This document shows positions 1 through 8,894 of a stretch of 14,518 nucleotides of DNA, one piece after another; position 1 is the first letter of the stretch; each line of letters starts with the position of its first letter. The DNA lies in assembly GCA_002493835.1 (NCBI GenBank), contig DLAA01000071.1:1-14518 (forward strand), in the 5' to 3' direction. The notes beneath the pieces are model-generated. The model had not been told where the DNA came from. It saw only the letters and a program-made list of their open reading frames with translations, and did not search any database. Both the position numbers and the translations under genes were made by a program. The DNA is from Lachnospiraceae bacterium UBA7060 (GTDB lineage: Bacteria > Bacillota > Clostridia > Lachnospirales > Lachnospiraceae).

Positions 1-136
1 GTCGCGTTAGCGACTTGGTACAATGTTCGCGGTGGCGCTTGCTAAGCACGGACCGAAGCGGAGCGTAGAAAGCCCGTGAGCGAGATGAAGCGGAAGCGGA
101 AGCGAGCGGCACAGCGGAGAAAAGCGGAAGCGGGAG
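1..136. repeat. GC-rich AGCG/GAAGCG-rich intergenic block
   Basis: This block opens with a perfect hairpin (GTCGC, loop GTTA, GCGAC at 1-14). From about 52 to 136 it is dominated by the short words GAAGCG, AGCGG and GAGCG, which recur about ten times on one purine-biased strand. No reading frame crosses it convincingly: the frame of the downstream gene has a TAG at 66-68, and the frame beginning at base 1 stops at 43-45. The composition is unlike the neighbouring genes. It could be a dispersed intergenic repeat of this genome, the end of a degraded element, or a structured leader. Only a genome-wide comparison could show whether it is multicopy. Confidence 0.45.
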
Positions 137-158
137 CAATATAGAGCAAAAAAGAGGG

Positions 159-3100
159 ATGAAACAGTTGCGTAGGAAAATGCAGAAGAAAATCTGGAAA
201 AATGCCCTGCCGGCCCTGCTGGCGGCAATGATGTGGATAGAGGGGACACTGGGGAATGTTTACGCTGTGGAAGCAGATTCCCAGAGTTTGCCTGTGGTGA
301 GTGATATACAAAACAAAGAGGACGCAGATACAGAGTCGGCCGCGGAGGAAGCTTTGGCCCCCGAGGACCAGGAAACGATGAAAGAGGGAAATGCGGCCCT
401 CGGGGATCAGGAAACGATGGAGGAGAGAAATGCGGCCCCCGGGGATCAGAAAACGATAGAGGAGGGAAATGCGGCCCCCGGGGACCAGGAAACGGCGGGA
501 GAGGGAAATGCGGCTCTCGAGGACCAGGAAATGGCGGAAGAGGGAAATGTACCTCCTGATGATCAGGAAACAGTGGAAGAGGAGCGTGCTGCTGAGACTG
601 TGTCAGAAAATGCGGCAGAACCGGAAAAAGATCCTTTGGAAAGTCAGGATTTTGGGGAGGAATGTGCTCTGGGGGAGGCGCCGGTTTCTGCGGAAGCTGT
701 GAATGGGAGAGGAAACGCTTCTTTCAATCAACTCTACAGTGCAGCGAGAAGTGGGAGCATTTCGCGGCAAACGCCCAGTGTGTCGCAGATCATTGATCGC
801 TACCAGGCTTCTCCTTGGAGTTTGAGTGTGGCAAACAGCTACAGTGAAAATCCTTCTACGAAAAATCCATACAGAGCGGGGCATTTGTCGGATGGAAGTC
901 TGGAAAATGCGCTGAACCTTCTAAATTTTATCCGCTATGTGGCAGGGATTCCCGCTGATGTGACATTGGACGAGGAGTATGCAAAAAAAGCCCAGGCGGG
1001 CACATTGTTAAATTGTGTCAATGGGGTATTGACGCATGACCCTGCCTGGCCGAACGGGTTCCCGAATGATCTTTATCAAGCAGGAAAATCAGGATGTTCC
1101 AGCAGTAATATTGCGTCAGGGTATGGGAATCTTGCGAAAAGCCTTTTGAACGGATGGATGTACGATGGGGATTCTTCGAATATTGACCGGATGGGTCATC
1201 GCAGATGGATTCTAAATCCAGCTATGGAGAAGACCGGTTTTGGCGCCGTGGGAGCATATTCAGCGATGTACGTGTTTGATGCAGGCGGCAGCACTGTCAC
1301 CGATTTTGTGGCTTGGCCCGCCCAGAATATGCCCATCGAGCTTATGAACGGTTCTGGGACCCCTTGGACAGTGAGCTTGGGCAGCGACTATAGGGCTGCA
1401 GATATGCAGAAGGTATCTGTCACACTCCGGGATGTTTCAAGCAGAAAAACTTGGACATTTTCAGGGACGAATGCAAACGGGCTGTTCAAAGTGAATACGG
1501 ATTACTACGGGATGCCGAATTGTATCATCTTTCGTCCAAACAGCGTAAGCTATAATAAGGATTCCCGGTTCCAGGTGACTATAAACGGGCTTACCAATCA
1601 GGAGGGAAAGGGCGTCTCGCTGAGCTACCATGTGGATTTCTTTTCTCTGAATGATAGGCCGACAGAGGTCACAGAGGTCACTTTAAATAAGACAAATGTC
1701 CATCTGGTGTTGGGGGATGAAGAGGAGAAGGGGAGAGCGAGTCTGCTGCCTGCAGTGAAACCGGGCAATGCGTCGGATAAGACCTTGACTTGGAAGAGTG
1801 GGAACGAGGCGGTGGCCAGAGTAGATGCACAGGGAAACGTGGAAGCCGTGGGTGTGGGAGTGACAGAGATTTCTGCCACAGCCGCAAACGGTGTGCAGGC
1901 GGTGTGTATCGTCAAAGTATCTGCCTATTCCTTGTCAGGGAATGACTTGTCATTTGACGAGGAATCGAACATGGGCTGCCTTTCTTTTGACCTTACAACG
2001 GATAAAGCGGCAAAGAAGCTTGAGGTTATGGATAGTCAGGAGCCGGCCGCAGATAAAATTAAGTGGATCAGTGAAAATGAGAATGTAGCCACAGTGTCGG
2101 ATGGAACGGTGACGCCGGTGGGCGTTGGTGAGACTGTTGTTTGGGCTGATGTGGAGGATGGCCTCCAGCTTCTTATGTGCGGGGTGAAGGTGGAGAACTT
2201 TTGTTTGCCGACTCTGAAACTGCGGGAGGATAATGTCACCCTGAATATAAGGAGGAATGCAGAAGGAAGTTTTGTGGGAGATACCACACAGCTAAAGGTG
2301 TATTTGACGCCAGCGGATGGCAAATGGAAGAAAATAAGATGGGAATCCGACAATATGGCGGTGGCGGCGCTTGTCACGGATGGTACGGAAACAGCGGCCA
2401 AGATGTTGGGGGATACAACTGTTTTTGCGAAAGCAGCAGGGGAGGGTGCGGCGAAAATTACGGCTGTGCTTGTGGATGAAAACGGAGCGGATGTGGTAAT
2501 AGATGGAAAGAGAGCGGAGGCTTCCTGCACAGTGACAGTGCGCAAGGAGGCAGAGCTGAAAAGGGATGAGATTCCCGTGGCTGTTGCTCTGACCAATATA
2601 CACGTTACCTTGCATGACGTTGCGCTTCCCACAGGTTGGAGCTGGAAGTATCCGGATACCGTTCTGACACAGTTCGCGGGACAGAAGTCAAAGAAATTTG
2701 CAGCAGTATATTTGCCGGAAGGTGCGGATAATCGTACCATGTCCGTGGAGACGCTTCTAGAAGTCTGTTTTCTGCATGTGGAAAGTATTTCCGTGGAACT
2801 GCGGACAGAGAATGGAGAGCTGCACACAGGTTCTACACTCATGGCAGGACAAAAATATAGATGTTATGTAAACTATTCATTTGAGGATATTCTGGATCAG
2901 TATGAGAGTAACGCGTATTATAAAGATAACGCTTATTTTCAAGAACAGAAGGAAAAGCTGCTGAGAGAACTGGGAGACAGCATTACGTGGAGCAGCAGCA
3001 AAGACGGGGTTATCTCTGTAGAATCGACAGGCAACGGGGCTGGAATGACGGCGCAGGGCGTCGGCAGTGTAACTGTGAAGGGAAGTCTGGAACTGGGCAA

Positions 3101-5417
3101 AAAAAACTTTAGCGACAGTCTTAAGATTACGGTGACAGAGCCGGCGGGTGCTCTGGTGGTGAAGGATGTGGAGAAATTCCGCCCTGCGGGCACAGATGAA
3201 GTCTATGTGGGTGAGCTTTCGCTCTTTCCGCAGGAGAAGGCCAATCAAGTAAACAGTAAGATCACATTGACTCTGCAGGGAGCAGATAAAGTGACGGCAA
3301 AGAGCAATAATGCTGCAGTGGCGGCAGTGAAGAGTCAGGCGGCGGAGGGGAACGGTTTTGTGGTTTCGCTGATTGTCAAAGCGGCGGGCACAGCGCAGAT
3401 TACGCTGACAGGAAACGATGCGGCGAGGACTTCCCGGATCATTACATTGATTGTGACAGATGCGGAGCCGGGCTTAAGCGACGAGAGCGTTACAGTGAAT
3501 ACCATTCGGAACACGGATACCGTGTTTTATATCTATCCGGCACAGGCACCTACGGCGGAAGGGTGGAAAAATTATGAAGTGACGAAGGCTGTCATGGCCG
3601 CCGATGAGAAGAGCGCAAATTTTTATCTGACGTGGGCGAAGGAGGAGCCGGAGGTATGTAAGATCCGGGCAAAGAGTGGTACAAAGGCTGGCACTTACAA
3701 GACAAAGATCCGGGTCACTGTGTCTGTCAGTGAATCTGAGGAGCGGTGCTACGAGCTTCCGCTCACTGTAAAGGTGGTGTCAAAGCAGCCTGCTTTTAAA
3801 GTGAGGCAGGTCAATAAACTGAATCTTTTCTATAAAGATACAAAAAGCCAGCTGCAGATTGACACGGACGGACAGGTGGAGAATGTGGTTCTCACTGGCT
3901 GCGCGGATTATGTTGTGGAAGAGAAGGATGGGGCATACTATGTGAAGGCGAAGAATGGTGCTGCTTTGAACAGCGTCAGGAAGGGAAGCTTGCGGATCTC
4001 TTTTGCGGATTATCCGGGGACGTACACAGTGGACTTTACCGTAGGAGTGGAGAAAAAGGTGCCGAAGTTTTCCTTGGAAACGGACAGGGTGACTTTTTAT
4101 CCTAAGGCGGGCATAAACAGCGTGAGAGTCGGTTTCAAAAATACTGCGGCGGCTTTGGTAAATTCACTGGAAAAGGTGGAGCTTGTCACGGGGGCCAAGG
4201 GAAATTATACGGTAAAGCCGGATAATGTGAAGAGTCCGGGCGACGCTGCAAGAGGGCTTATTCTGAGTGGGGAAAATATGAATCAGGCGGAAAGCTTCAA
4301 AGCGACTATCCGTCTGCAGGATAAAACTTGGACAGAGGGGATCACTCTTTCCTGTGATGTAAAGGTAAGCTATGATGAGCCGTCCATCGCTTTGAGCACA
4401 AAAACCATGCAGCTTAATGCGAATGCCGCTTACAAGGGGTATGACGCCGCCACTACGACAGTCAGGTGGAAGGATGGCGGGGATATTCTGCCCGACACAA
4501 AGGCGCGGGTAAGCGTCTACTGCGATGCTAAGGATGCAAAGGCGAAAACGCTGGTGCTAAGCAGTCAGGTAGTTTTTTCCGTTATGAGAGAAAAAGCAGC
4601 GGTGAAAGTGGCTGTACGGCTCAACAATAAGGATGTGAATGCAGGTTCCTACAAATTTATTGTCCAGGTATCCCAAGACGGTCGAATCTGGAAAACCCCG
4701 CTGACTTTGAAAGTGGTGAATACAGCTCCGGACAAAGCGGTGAAAATAAGTGTCAAGGGCAGTATTGACGTGCTAAACCGGGAAGGCAGCTTTATCACGC
4801 TGACTCCATCGTTAATGGCTGTCAACGGAGAATTTGTCATACCAAAGAATGTGACAGACCCGCAGGATCCGGAATACAGAAAAGTGGAGCTGACAGGTCG
4901 TGATGGGCATCTTTTCACGGCACGGTGGGATGAGACCGGGACGAAAATCGAACTTCGAGCGAAGAAGAATTCGGATGGGAATGAAATCTCGCTTGTCACA
5001 AAATATCAGTATACTGTCATTCCCGTGTTGATTTTGAAAAATGCGAGCGGTGAAATTGAACAGTTTGAGGCGCCGGCAGTGAGTTTTAAGGTAAAACAGG
5101 GCAGCGTAAAGGTCACAGTGTCCCCCAAGGCAGCCCGAATGTACAGCGGCGCTTATAACAGTGTGACAGTCAATGTGAAGACAGCTGTAAAGGGAGCGGA
5201 GGCGCCTGAAATTGAGAATGTGACTCTTACAGACAACACGAATGCCTTCCGCATTGCAGCTTACGACAGCAGGACGGGAGACGTGACGCTTGCTATGATG
5301 AAGACAGGGCAGGCCGCCAAGGGAAAAAGTTATACGTTGAAATTACAGGTTCGATTGACGGATCAGGCGGACAATGTAAAGCCCGCTGCAGTCAGATTTA
5401 CGGTGAAGGTGAAATAG
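159..5417 (+). CDS. Giant secreted CAP-domain protein with bacterial Ig-like (Big_2) domains
   Basis: The 1752-residue protein has a basic N-terminus and a hydrophobic core (residues 13-33), with likely cleavage after NVYA (residue 36). Six acidic 13-residue repeats follow (67-144). A CAP/SCP-like domain (about 243-375) shows the LTHDP motif and GHRRWILNP (346-354), with a companion beta-rich segment to about 498. A clear Big_2 domain (about 503-588) with typical LTWKSGNEAVARVD spacing is followed by degenerate Ig-like units (about 597-800). The C-terminal half is about six divergent beta-rich modules (1102-1752). I see no LPXTG motif or C-terminal membrane helix, so it is probably secreted or held noncovalently. 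CAP proteins of this type have no assigned enzymatic activity, and a role at the cell surface is inference. The start is uncertain: GAGGG directly abuts ATG 159, and an in-frame ATG at 180 (residue 8) also has only a weak site. Confidence 0.9.
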   Translation: MKQLRRKMQKKIWKNALPALLAAMMWIEGTLGNVYAVEADSQSLPVVSDIQNKEDADTESAAEEALAPEDQETMKEGNAALGDQETMEERNAAPGDQKTIEEGNAAPGDQETAGEGNAALEDQEMAEEGNVPPDDQETVEEERAAETVSENAAEPEKDPLESQDFGEECALGEAPVSAEAVNGRGNASFNQLYSAARSGSISRQTPSVSQIIDRYQASPWSLSVANSYSENPSTKNPYRAGHLSDGSLENALNLLNFIRYVAGIPADVTLDEEYAKKAQAGTLLNCVNGVLTHDPAWPNGFPNDLYQAGKSGCSSSNIASGYGNLAKSLLNGWMYDGDSSNIDRMGHRRWILNPAMEKTGFGAVGAYSAMYVFDAGGSTVTDFVAWPAQNMPIELMNGSGTPWTVSLGSDYRAADMQKVSVTLRDVSSRKTWTFSGTNANGLFKVNTDYYGMPNCIIFRPNSVSYNKDSRFQVTINGLTNQEGKGVSLSYHVDFFSLNDRPTEVTEVTLNKTNVHLVLGDEEEKGRASLLPAVKPGNASDKTLTWKSGNEAVARVDAQGNVEAVGVGVTEISATAANGVQAVCIVKVSAYSLSGNDLSFDEESNMGCLSFDLTTDKAAKKLEVMDSQEPAADKIKWISENENVATVSDGTVTPVGVGETVVWADVEDGLQLLMCGVKVENFCLPTLKLREDNVTLNIRRNAEGSFVGDTTQLKVYLTPADGKWKKIRWESDNMAVAALVTDGTETAAKMLGDTTVFAKAAGEGAAKITAVLVDENGADVVIDGKRAEASCTVTVRKEAELKRDEIPVAVALTNIHVTLHDVALPTGWSWKYPDTVLTQFAGQKSKKFAAVYLPEGADNRTMSVETLLEVCFLHVESISVELRTENGELHTGSTLMAGQKYRCYVNYSFEDILDQYESNAYYKDNAYFQEQKEKLLRELGDSITWSSSKDGVISVESTGNGAGMTAQGVGSVTVKGSLELGKKNFSDSLKITVTEPAGALVVKDVEKFRPAGTDEVYVGELSLFPQEKANQVNSKITLTLQGADKVTAKSNNAAVAAVKSQAAEGNGFVVSLIVKAAGTAQITLTGNDAARTSRIITLIVTDAEPGLSDESVTVNTIRNTDTVFYIYPAQAPTAEGWKNYEVTKAVMAADEKSANFYLTWAKEEPEVCKIRAKSGTKAGTYKTKIRVTVSVSESEERCYELPLTVKVVSKQPAFKVRQVNKLNLFYKDTKSQLQIDTDGQVENVVLTGCADYVVEEKDGAYYVKAKNGAALNSVRKGSLRISFADYPGTYTVDFTVGVEKKVPKFSLETDRVTFYPKAGINSVRVGFKNTAAALVNSLEKVELVTGAKGNYTVKPDNVKSPGDAARGLILSGENMNQAESFKATIRLQDKTWTEGITLSCDVKVSYDEPSIALSTKTMQLNANAAYKGYDAATTTVRWKDGGDILPDTKARVSVYCDAKDAKAKTLVLSSQVVFSVMREKAAVKVAVRLNNKDVNAGSYKFIVQVSQDGRIWKTPLTLKVVNTAPDKAVKISVKGSIDVLNREGSFITLTPSLMAVNGEFVIPKNVTDPQDPEYRKVELTGRDGHLFTARWDETGTKIELRAKKNSDGNEISLVTKYQYTVIPVLILKNASGEIEQFEAPAVSFKVKQGSVKVTVSPKAARMYSGAYNSVTVNVKTAVKGAEAPEIENVTLTDNTNAFRIAAYDSRTGDVTLAMMKTGQAAKGKSYTLKLQVRLTDQADNVKPAAVRFTVKVK
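357..590 (+). repeat. Six tandem 39-bp repeats encoding an acidic 13-residue linker
   Basis: Residues 67-144 of the CAP protein are six consecutive 13-residue units of the form A(P/L)xDQET(M/I)xEGNA, with no spacer between them. At DNA level the units share words such as GATCAGGAAACG and GAGGGAAATGCGGCC. The inner four are the most alike and the last two have drifted. The encoded segment is rich in Glu, Asp, Gln and Ala, with little hydrophobic content. It is probably a disordered spacer between the signal peptide and the folded CAP domain. Such in-frame repeats can change copy number by slippage or recombination without breaking the frame. Confidence 0.85.
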
Positions 5418-5473
5418 TGGAAGTGTGAAAGAGTGAAAGAGGAAACTGCTGTAAACAGGAGGTTAATTGCCAT

Positions 5474-6250
5474 ATGCAGCTGCTTGCGGGATTACTGATT
5501 CCTTTTATAGGGACTACGCTTGGCTCAGCCATGGTCTTTTTTATGAAAAATAGTATGCACAGGGGTGTGGAGAAACTGCTTCTGGGGTTTGCATCAGGGG
5601 TTATGATTGCCGCATCAGTGTGGTCTTTGCTGATTCCGGCTATTGATATGGCAAAGGAACAGGGGCAGATCGCCTGGCTGCCTGCTGCAGCTGGTTTCCT
5701 TGGCGGTATGGCCTTCCTTTTGGCGTTGGACAGTCTGATTCCTCATCTGCATCTGGAGAGCGCGGAGCCGGAGGGGATGGAAAGCAATTTAAAAAAAACA
5801 ACTATGCTTGTCCTTGCTGTGACACTGCATAACATCCCAGAGGGAATGTCTGTGGGAGTAACTTTTGCGGGGGCGCTGATCGGGGATGCAGGCATCACTA
5901 TGGCAGGCGCTTTTGTCTTGGCCGTCGGCATTGCCATTCAGAATTTCCCGGAAGGAGCCATTATCTCCATGCCTCTTCGCAGCGAGGGTGTCTCTAAAGG
6001 GCGCGCCTTTCTCTATGGCGCTCTGTCCGGTATCGTGGAACCGATTGGTGCATTTATTACGATTTTGCTTGCGGAGCAGATCGTCTCGGCACTGCCAGTA
6101 TTTCTGGCTTTCGCGGCGGGAGCTATGATTTATGTGGTGGTGGAAGAGTTGATTCCGGAGTCTCAGGCTGGAACGCACAGCAATATTGGCACGGTGGGCA
6201 TTGCCATCGGATTTGTGATTATGATGATTCTGGATGTAGCACTTGGTTAG
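5474..6250 (+). CDS. ZIP-family divalent metal transporter (GufA/ZupT-like)
   Basis: This 258-residue membrane protein probably imports divalent metals such as zinc, manganese or iron across the cytoplasmic membrane. It shows the two ZIP metal-site signatures: HNIPEG (119-124) in a membrane segment after a variable loop, and QNFPEG (156-161) in the next segment. EP at 189-190 and EELIPE (224-229) also fit the family. About eight hydrophobic segments and the length are typical. The short PHLHLE stretch (90-95) before the loop could contact metal. The start is well supported by AGGAGG at 5457-5462, 11 bases ahead of ATG. It lies 56 bases after the CAP gene and 24 bases before the MATE gene, and I see no terminator on either side, so the three may be co-transcribed. 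The metal specificity cannot be read from the sequence. Confidence 0.93.
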   Translation: MQLLAGLLIPFIGTTLGSAMVFFMKNSMHRGVEKLLLGFASGVMIAASVWSLLIPAIDMAKEQGQIAWLPAAAGFLGGMAFLLALDSLIPHLHLESAEPEGMESNLKKTTMLVLAVTLHNIPEGMSVGVTFAGALIGDAGITMAGAFVLAVGIAIQNFPEGAIISMPLRSEGVSKGRAFLYGALSGIVEPIGAFITILLAEQIVSALPVFLAFAAGAMIYVVVEELIPESQAGTHSNIGTVGIAIGFVIMMILDVALG

Positions 6251-6274
6251 TGAGAAGAAGGACAGTGATTTGTA

Positions 6275-7624
6275 ATGAACGGGAATGATTTGACAACGGG
6301 AAGCGTGGGGAAGACGCTTGTGAGGTTTGCGCTTCCGTATCTTTTAGCTTGTTTTATGCAGACTTTTTATGGGATGGCGGATTTGTTCGTGGTGGGCCTC
6401 TATAATGGTTCTGAGACGACAACGGCGGTGTCCATCGGCAGTCAGGTAATGCATATGATCACAGTGATCATAGTGGGCTTTGCCATGGGATCCACCGTGC
6501 GGATTGGCAGGTATGTGGGAGCGAAGGATGGGCGTGAGGCGGCGAAGACGGTGGGCGCGTCGATTGTGTTTTTTTCGGTGTTTGCGGCACTGCTCACGGC
6601 GGGACTTCTGCTCTTTACGAATCTGATCCTCCGCATGATGCTGACGCCCGCTGAGGCGGTGGAACAGACAGGAGTCTATCTGAGGATTTGCTTTGCGGGG
6701 GTGCCTTTTATCACCGCTTACAATGTGATCAGCAGCATTTTCCGCGGGGCGGGGGATTCCAGAAGGCCTATGTACTTTGTGGCGGTGGCCTGTGTCATCA
6801 ATATTGTGCTTGACTTTGTCTTTATCGGCGGTCTGGGGCTGGGTGCGGCGGGTGCAGCTCTTGGTACGGTGTTTGGACAGGCGGTAAGTGTGTTTTTTGC
6901 GCTTGGCATGTTGAGAAAGCGTGATCTCGGTTTTCGGATCAGGAGGGAAGATGTCTGGGCGGACGAGGAAGTAATTTCACAGATTCTCAAGGTAGGCGCC
7001 CCCATTGCCTGCCAGGATGGGCTGATTCAAGTCGCCTTCATTGTGATCACAGTGATTGCCAACAGCAGGGGGCTGATCGCCTCGGCGGCGGTAGGGATTG
7101 TGGAGAAACTCATCGGCTTTATGTTTTTAGTGCCCTCCGCCTTCCTCTCGGCGATCTCCGCCATCACGGCCCAGAATATGGGGGCGGACAAGCCGGAGAG
7201 AGCAAGGGCATCCCTGGGGTGCGGGCTTGTCATTACCATGTGCTGGGGAGTATTTTGTGTCCTGTACAATCATTTTTTCCCGGAAACGCTGGTAGGGTTA
7301 TTTACAAGGGATGCGGCAGTGCTGGCGGCGGGCTGCGCTTATATGCGCTCCTACGTATTTGACACATTCTTTGCGGCGGTGCACTTTTGCTTCAGCGGAT
7401 ATTTTTGCGGAGACCAGAAGGCGGGGATATCCTTTTTACATAATATTACGGCGATTCTGCTCGTGCGTATCCCGGGGGCATATCTGGCCAGTGTTTATTT
7501 TCCGGACAGCCTGTATCCGATGGGGTGGGCGGCGCCTCTCGGCTCCCTGCTTTCCGCTCTGATCTGTGTGGGATTTTATGCTGCACTACGATTTAATTTC
7601 ACGGCGCAGCATCCACAGGGCTAA
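6275..7624 (+). CDS. MATE-family multidrug/metabolite efflux transporter
   Basis: This 449-residue protein with about twelve hydrophobic segments belongs to the MATE (NorM/DinF-like) exporters, which use sodium or proton gradients to expel cationic compounds. The N-terminal half has the family pattern: an FALPYL start of the first helix (18-23), FYGMADLFVVG (31-41), GAGDSRRPM (158-166) and NIVLDFVFIGGLGLG (176-190). The second half repeats the fold with QNMGADKPERA (300-310). The length is normal for the family. AAGAAGGA at 6255-6262 lies 12 bases ahead of ATG, a slightly long spacing. The gene follows the ZIP gene by 24 bases and is probably in the same transcript. Its last 39 bases overlap the 3' end of the converging symporter gene. 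The substrate is unknown. Confidence 0.93.
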   Translation: MNGNDLTTGSVGKTLVRFALPYLLACFMQTFYGMADLFVVGLYNGSETTTAVSIGSQVMHMITVIIVGFAMGSTVRIGRYVGAKDGREAAKTVGASIVFFSVFAALLTAGLLLFTNLILRMMLTPAEAVEQTGVYLRICFAGVPFITAYNVISSIFRGAGDSRRPMYFVAVACVINIVLDFVFIGGLGLGAAGAALGTVFGQAVSVFFALGMLRKRDLGFRIRREDVWADEEVISQILKVGAPIACQDGLIQVAFIVITVIANSRGLIASAAVGIVEKLIGFMFLVPSAFLSAISAITAQNMGADKPERARASLGCGLVITMCWGVFCVLYNHFFPETLVGLFTRDAAVLAAGCAYMRSYVFDTFFAAVHFCFSGYFCGDQKAGISFLHNITAILLVRIPGAYLASVYFPDSLYPMGWAAPLGSLLSALICVGFYAALRFNFTAQHPQG

Positions 7625-8881
7625 AAGGTTGGGCAGGGCCATCAGACCGTTGATCAGATCGGTACACTCCCAGACAAGCCGCATGGGGATGATGGCGCCC
7701 AGATAGATCATCAGGACATACGCCAGCTTGTAGAGAGGGATACTCCTGTCCCCGCCCAGATATTCCGCTGCCTTTTCACCGAAGTAAGACCATCCGATCA
7801 GAGTAGTTACCGCGAAGGCGCACAGGGAAATCGTGAGAAAGGCGTCCCCCACATAGGGCAGATGGGAGAACGCCGCTGCGGTTAGATCTGTCTCCGCTGC
7901 ACCCACAGTGGAGGCCGGATCATAGAGCATGTTACAGACGACAACAAGGCCGGTCAGCAGGCACATCACCACAGTGTCCCAGAAGACGGCGGTCATGGAA
8001 ACATAGGCCTGTATTTTGGGATTGTCAGTGTGGGCGGCGGCTGCTGCGATTGCGGAGGTGCCGATGCCCGCTTCGTTGGTGAAAAGTCCCCTGGCAATGC
8101 CGTAGCGCAGTGCCCCCTGCAGGCCCGCGCCCGTCACGCCGCCTGCAAGACTTGTGAAGGAGAAGGCATCCTTTAAAATCCAGACGATGGCGGTGAGCAG
8201 CTGATGTCTGTAGAGAATCAGCAGAAGCAGACAGCCGGACAGATAGAGAAAACTGATTGCGGGTACGGTGCGTTCACAAAGGTTTCCAATGCTTTTGATG
8301 CCGCCAAGAATGACTGCGCCGGTTATGGCGGCAAGGACGATGCCTACCAGGTGGGGAGAAAGGCCAAAGCTTAAGCTGGCCGCACGGGTGACAGAGTTGG
8401 CCTGTGTGGTACAGCCCACGCCGAATGCGGCCGCCAAGGTGCAGAGTGCGTAGAATGCCCCAAGACTTTTATTATGTAAACCATTTTTGAGTACATACAT
8501 AGGGCCGCCCACATAGAGGCCGTCTTTTTTTCGATGGCGGTGGAGGACACTCAGGTAACATTCGCCGTAGGCGGTGGACATGCCGAGAATTCCGGTGATC
8601 CAGCACCAGAAGATGGCGCCTGGGCCTCCGAGAGCCACAGCGGTAGATACGCCGATGATATTTCCCGTGCCTAGAGTAGCCGCCAGTGTTGTGGAGAGGG
8701 CCGAAAAGGGAGACAGATTCCCGCTGTCCGTCTCGCTGGAGAACAGAGACAGACGAATTGCCCGGAAGAGGTTTTTCTGAGGGAAGCGAAGCCTGCAGGT
8801 GAAATAAATATGAGTGCCCAAAAGCAGGAGGATCAGGGGGAAACCCCATAAAAAGTCATTGATTTGTTCTAAGATTGTCAT
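7586..8881 (-). CDS. AGCS-family sodium:alanine/glycine symporter
   Basis: This cytoplasmic-membrane protein takes up alanine or glycine with sodium or protons, as known for the family. Counting from ATG 8881 (431 residues), it shows LGTGNIIGVSTAVALGGPG (71-89) followed by AIFWCW, matching the sodium:alanine symporter signature. It also has the FTNEAGIGTSAIAAAA segment before HTDNP, the other strongly conserved block. The N-terminus (ILEQINDFLWG) is typical. I prefer ATG 8881 because GGGA lies about 10 bases upstream. A GTG at 8890 would add three residues but has GGGAC abutting it. The C-terminus stops soon after GLMALPNLLALW, a little short for the family, and the last 13 codons including the stop lie antisense inside the MATE gene. 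It is divergent from the small-protein gene at 8979. Confidence 0.93.
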   Translation of the reverse strand: MTILEQINDFLWGFPLILLLLGTHIYFTCRLRFPQKNLFRAIRLSLFSSETDSGNLSPFSALSTTLAATLGTGNIIGVSTAVALGGPGAIFWCWITGILGMSTAYGECYLSVLHRHRKKDGLYVGGPMYVLKNGLHNKSLGAFYALCTLAAAFGVGCTTQANSVTRAASLSFGLSPHLVGIVLAAITGAVILGGIKSIGNLCERTVPAISFLYLSGCLLLLILYRHQLLTAIVWILKDAFSFTSLAGGVTGAGLQGALRYGIARGLFTNEAGIGTSAIAAAAAHTDNPKIQAYVSMTAVFWDTVVMCLLTGLVVVCNMLYDPASTVGAAETDLTAAAFSHLPYVGDAFLTISLCAFAVTTLIGWSYFGEKAAEYLGGDRSIPLYKLAYVLMIYLGAIIPMRLVWECTDLINGLMALPNLLALWMLRREIKS

Positions 8882-8894
8882 AGAAAACACGTCC

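Noticed and set aside
2036..2842. 268-codon minus-strand frame inside the CAP gene
   Set aside because: It is Ser/Thr/Ala/Pro-rich low-complexity sequence of the kind expected opposite a beta-rich protein gene, with no recognisable domain.
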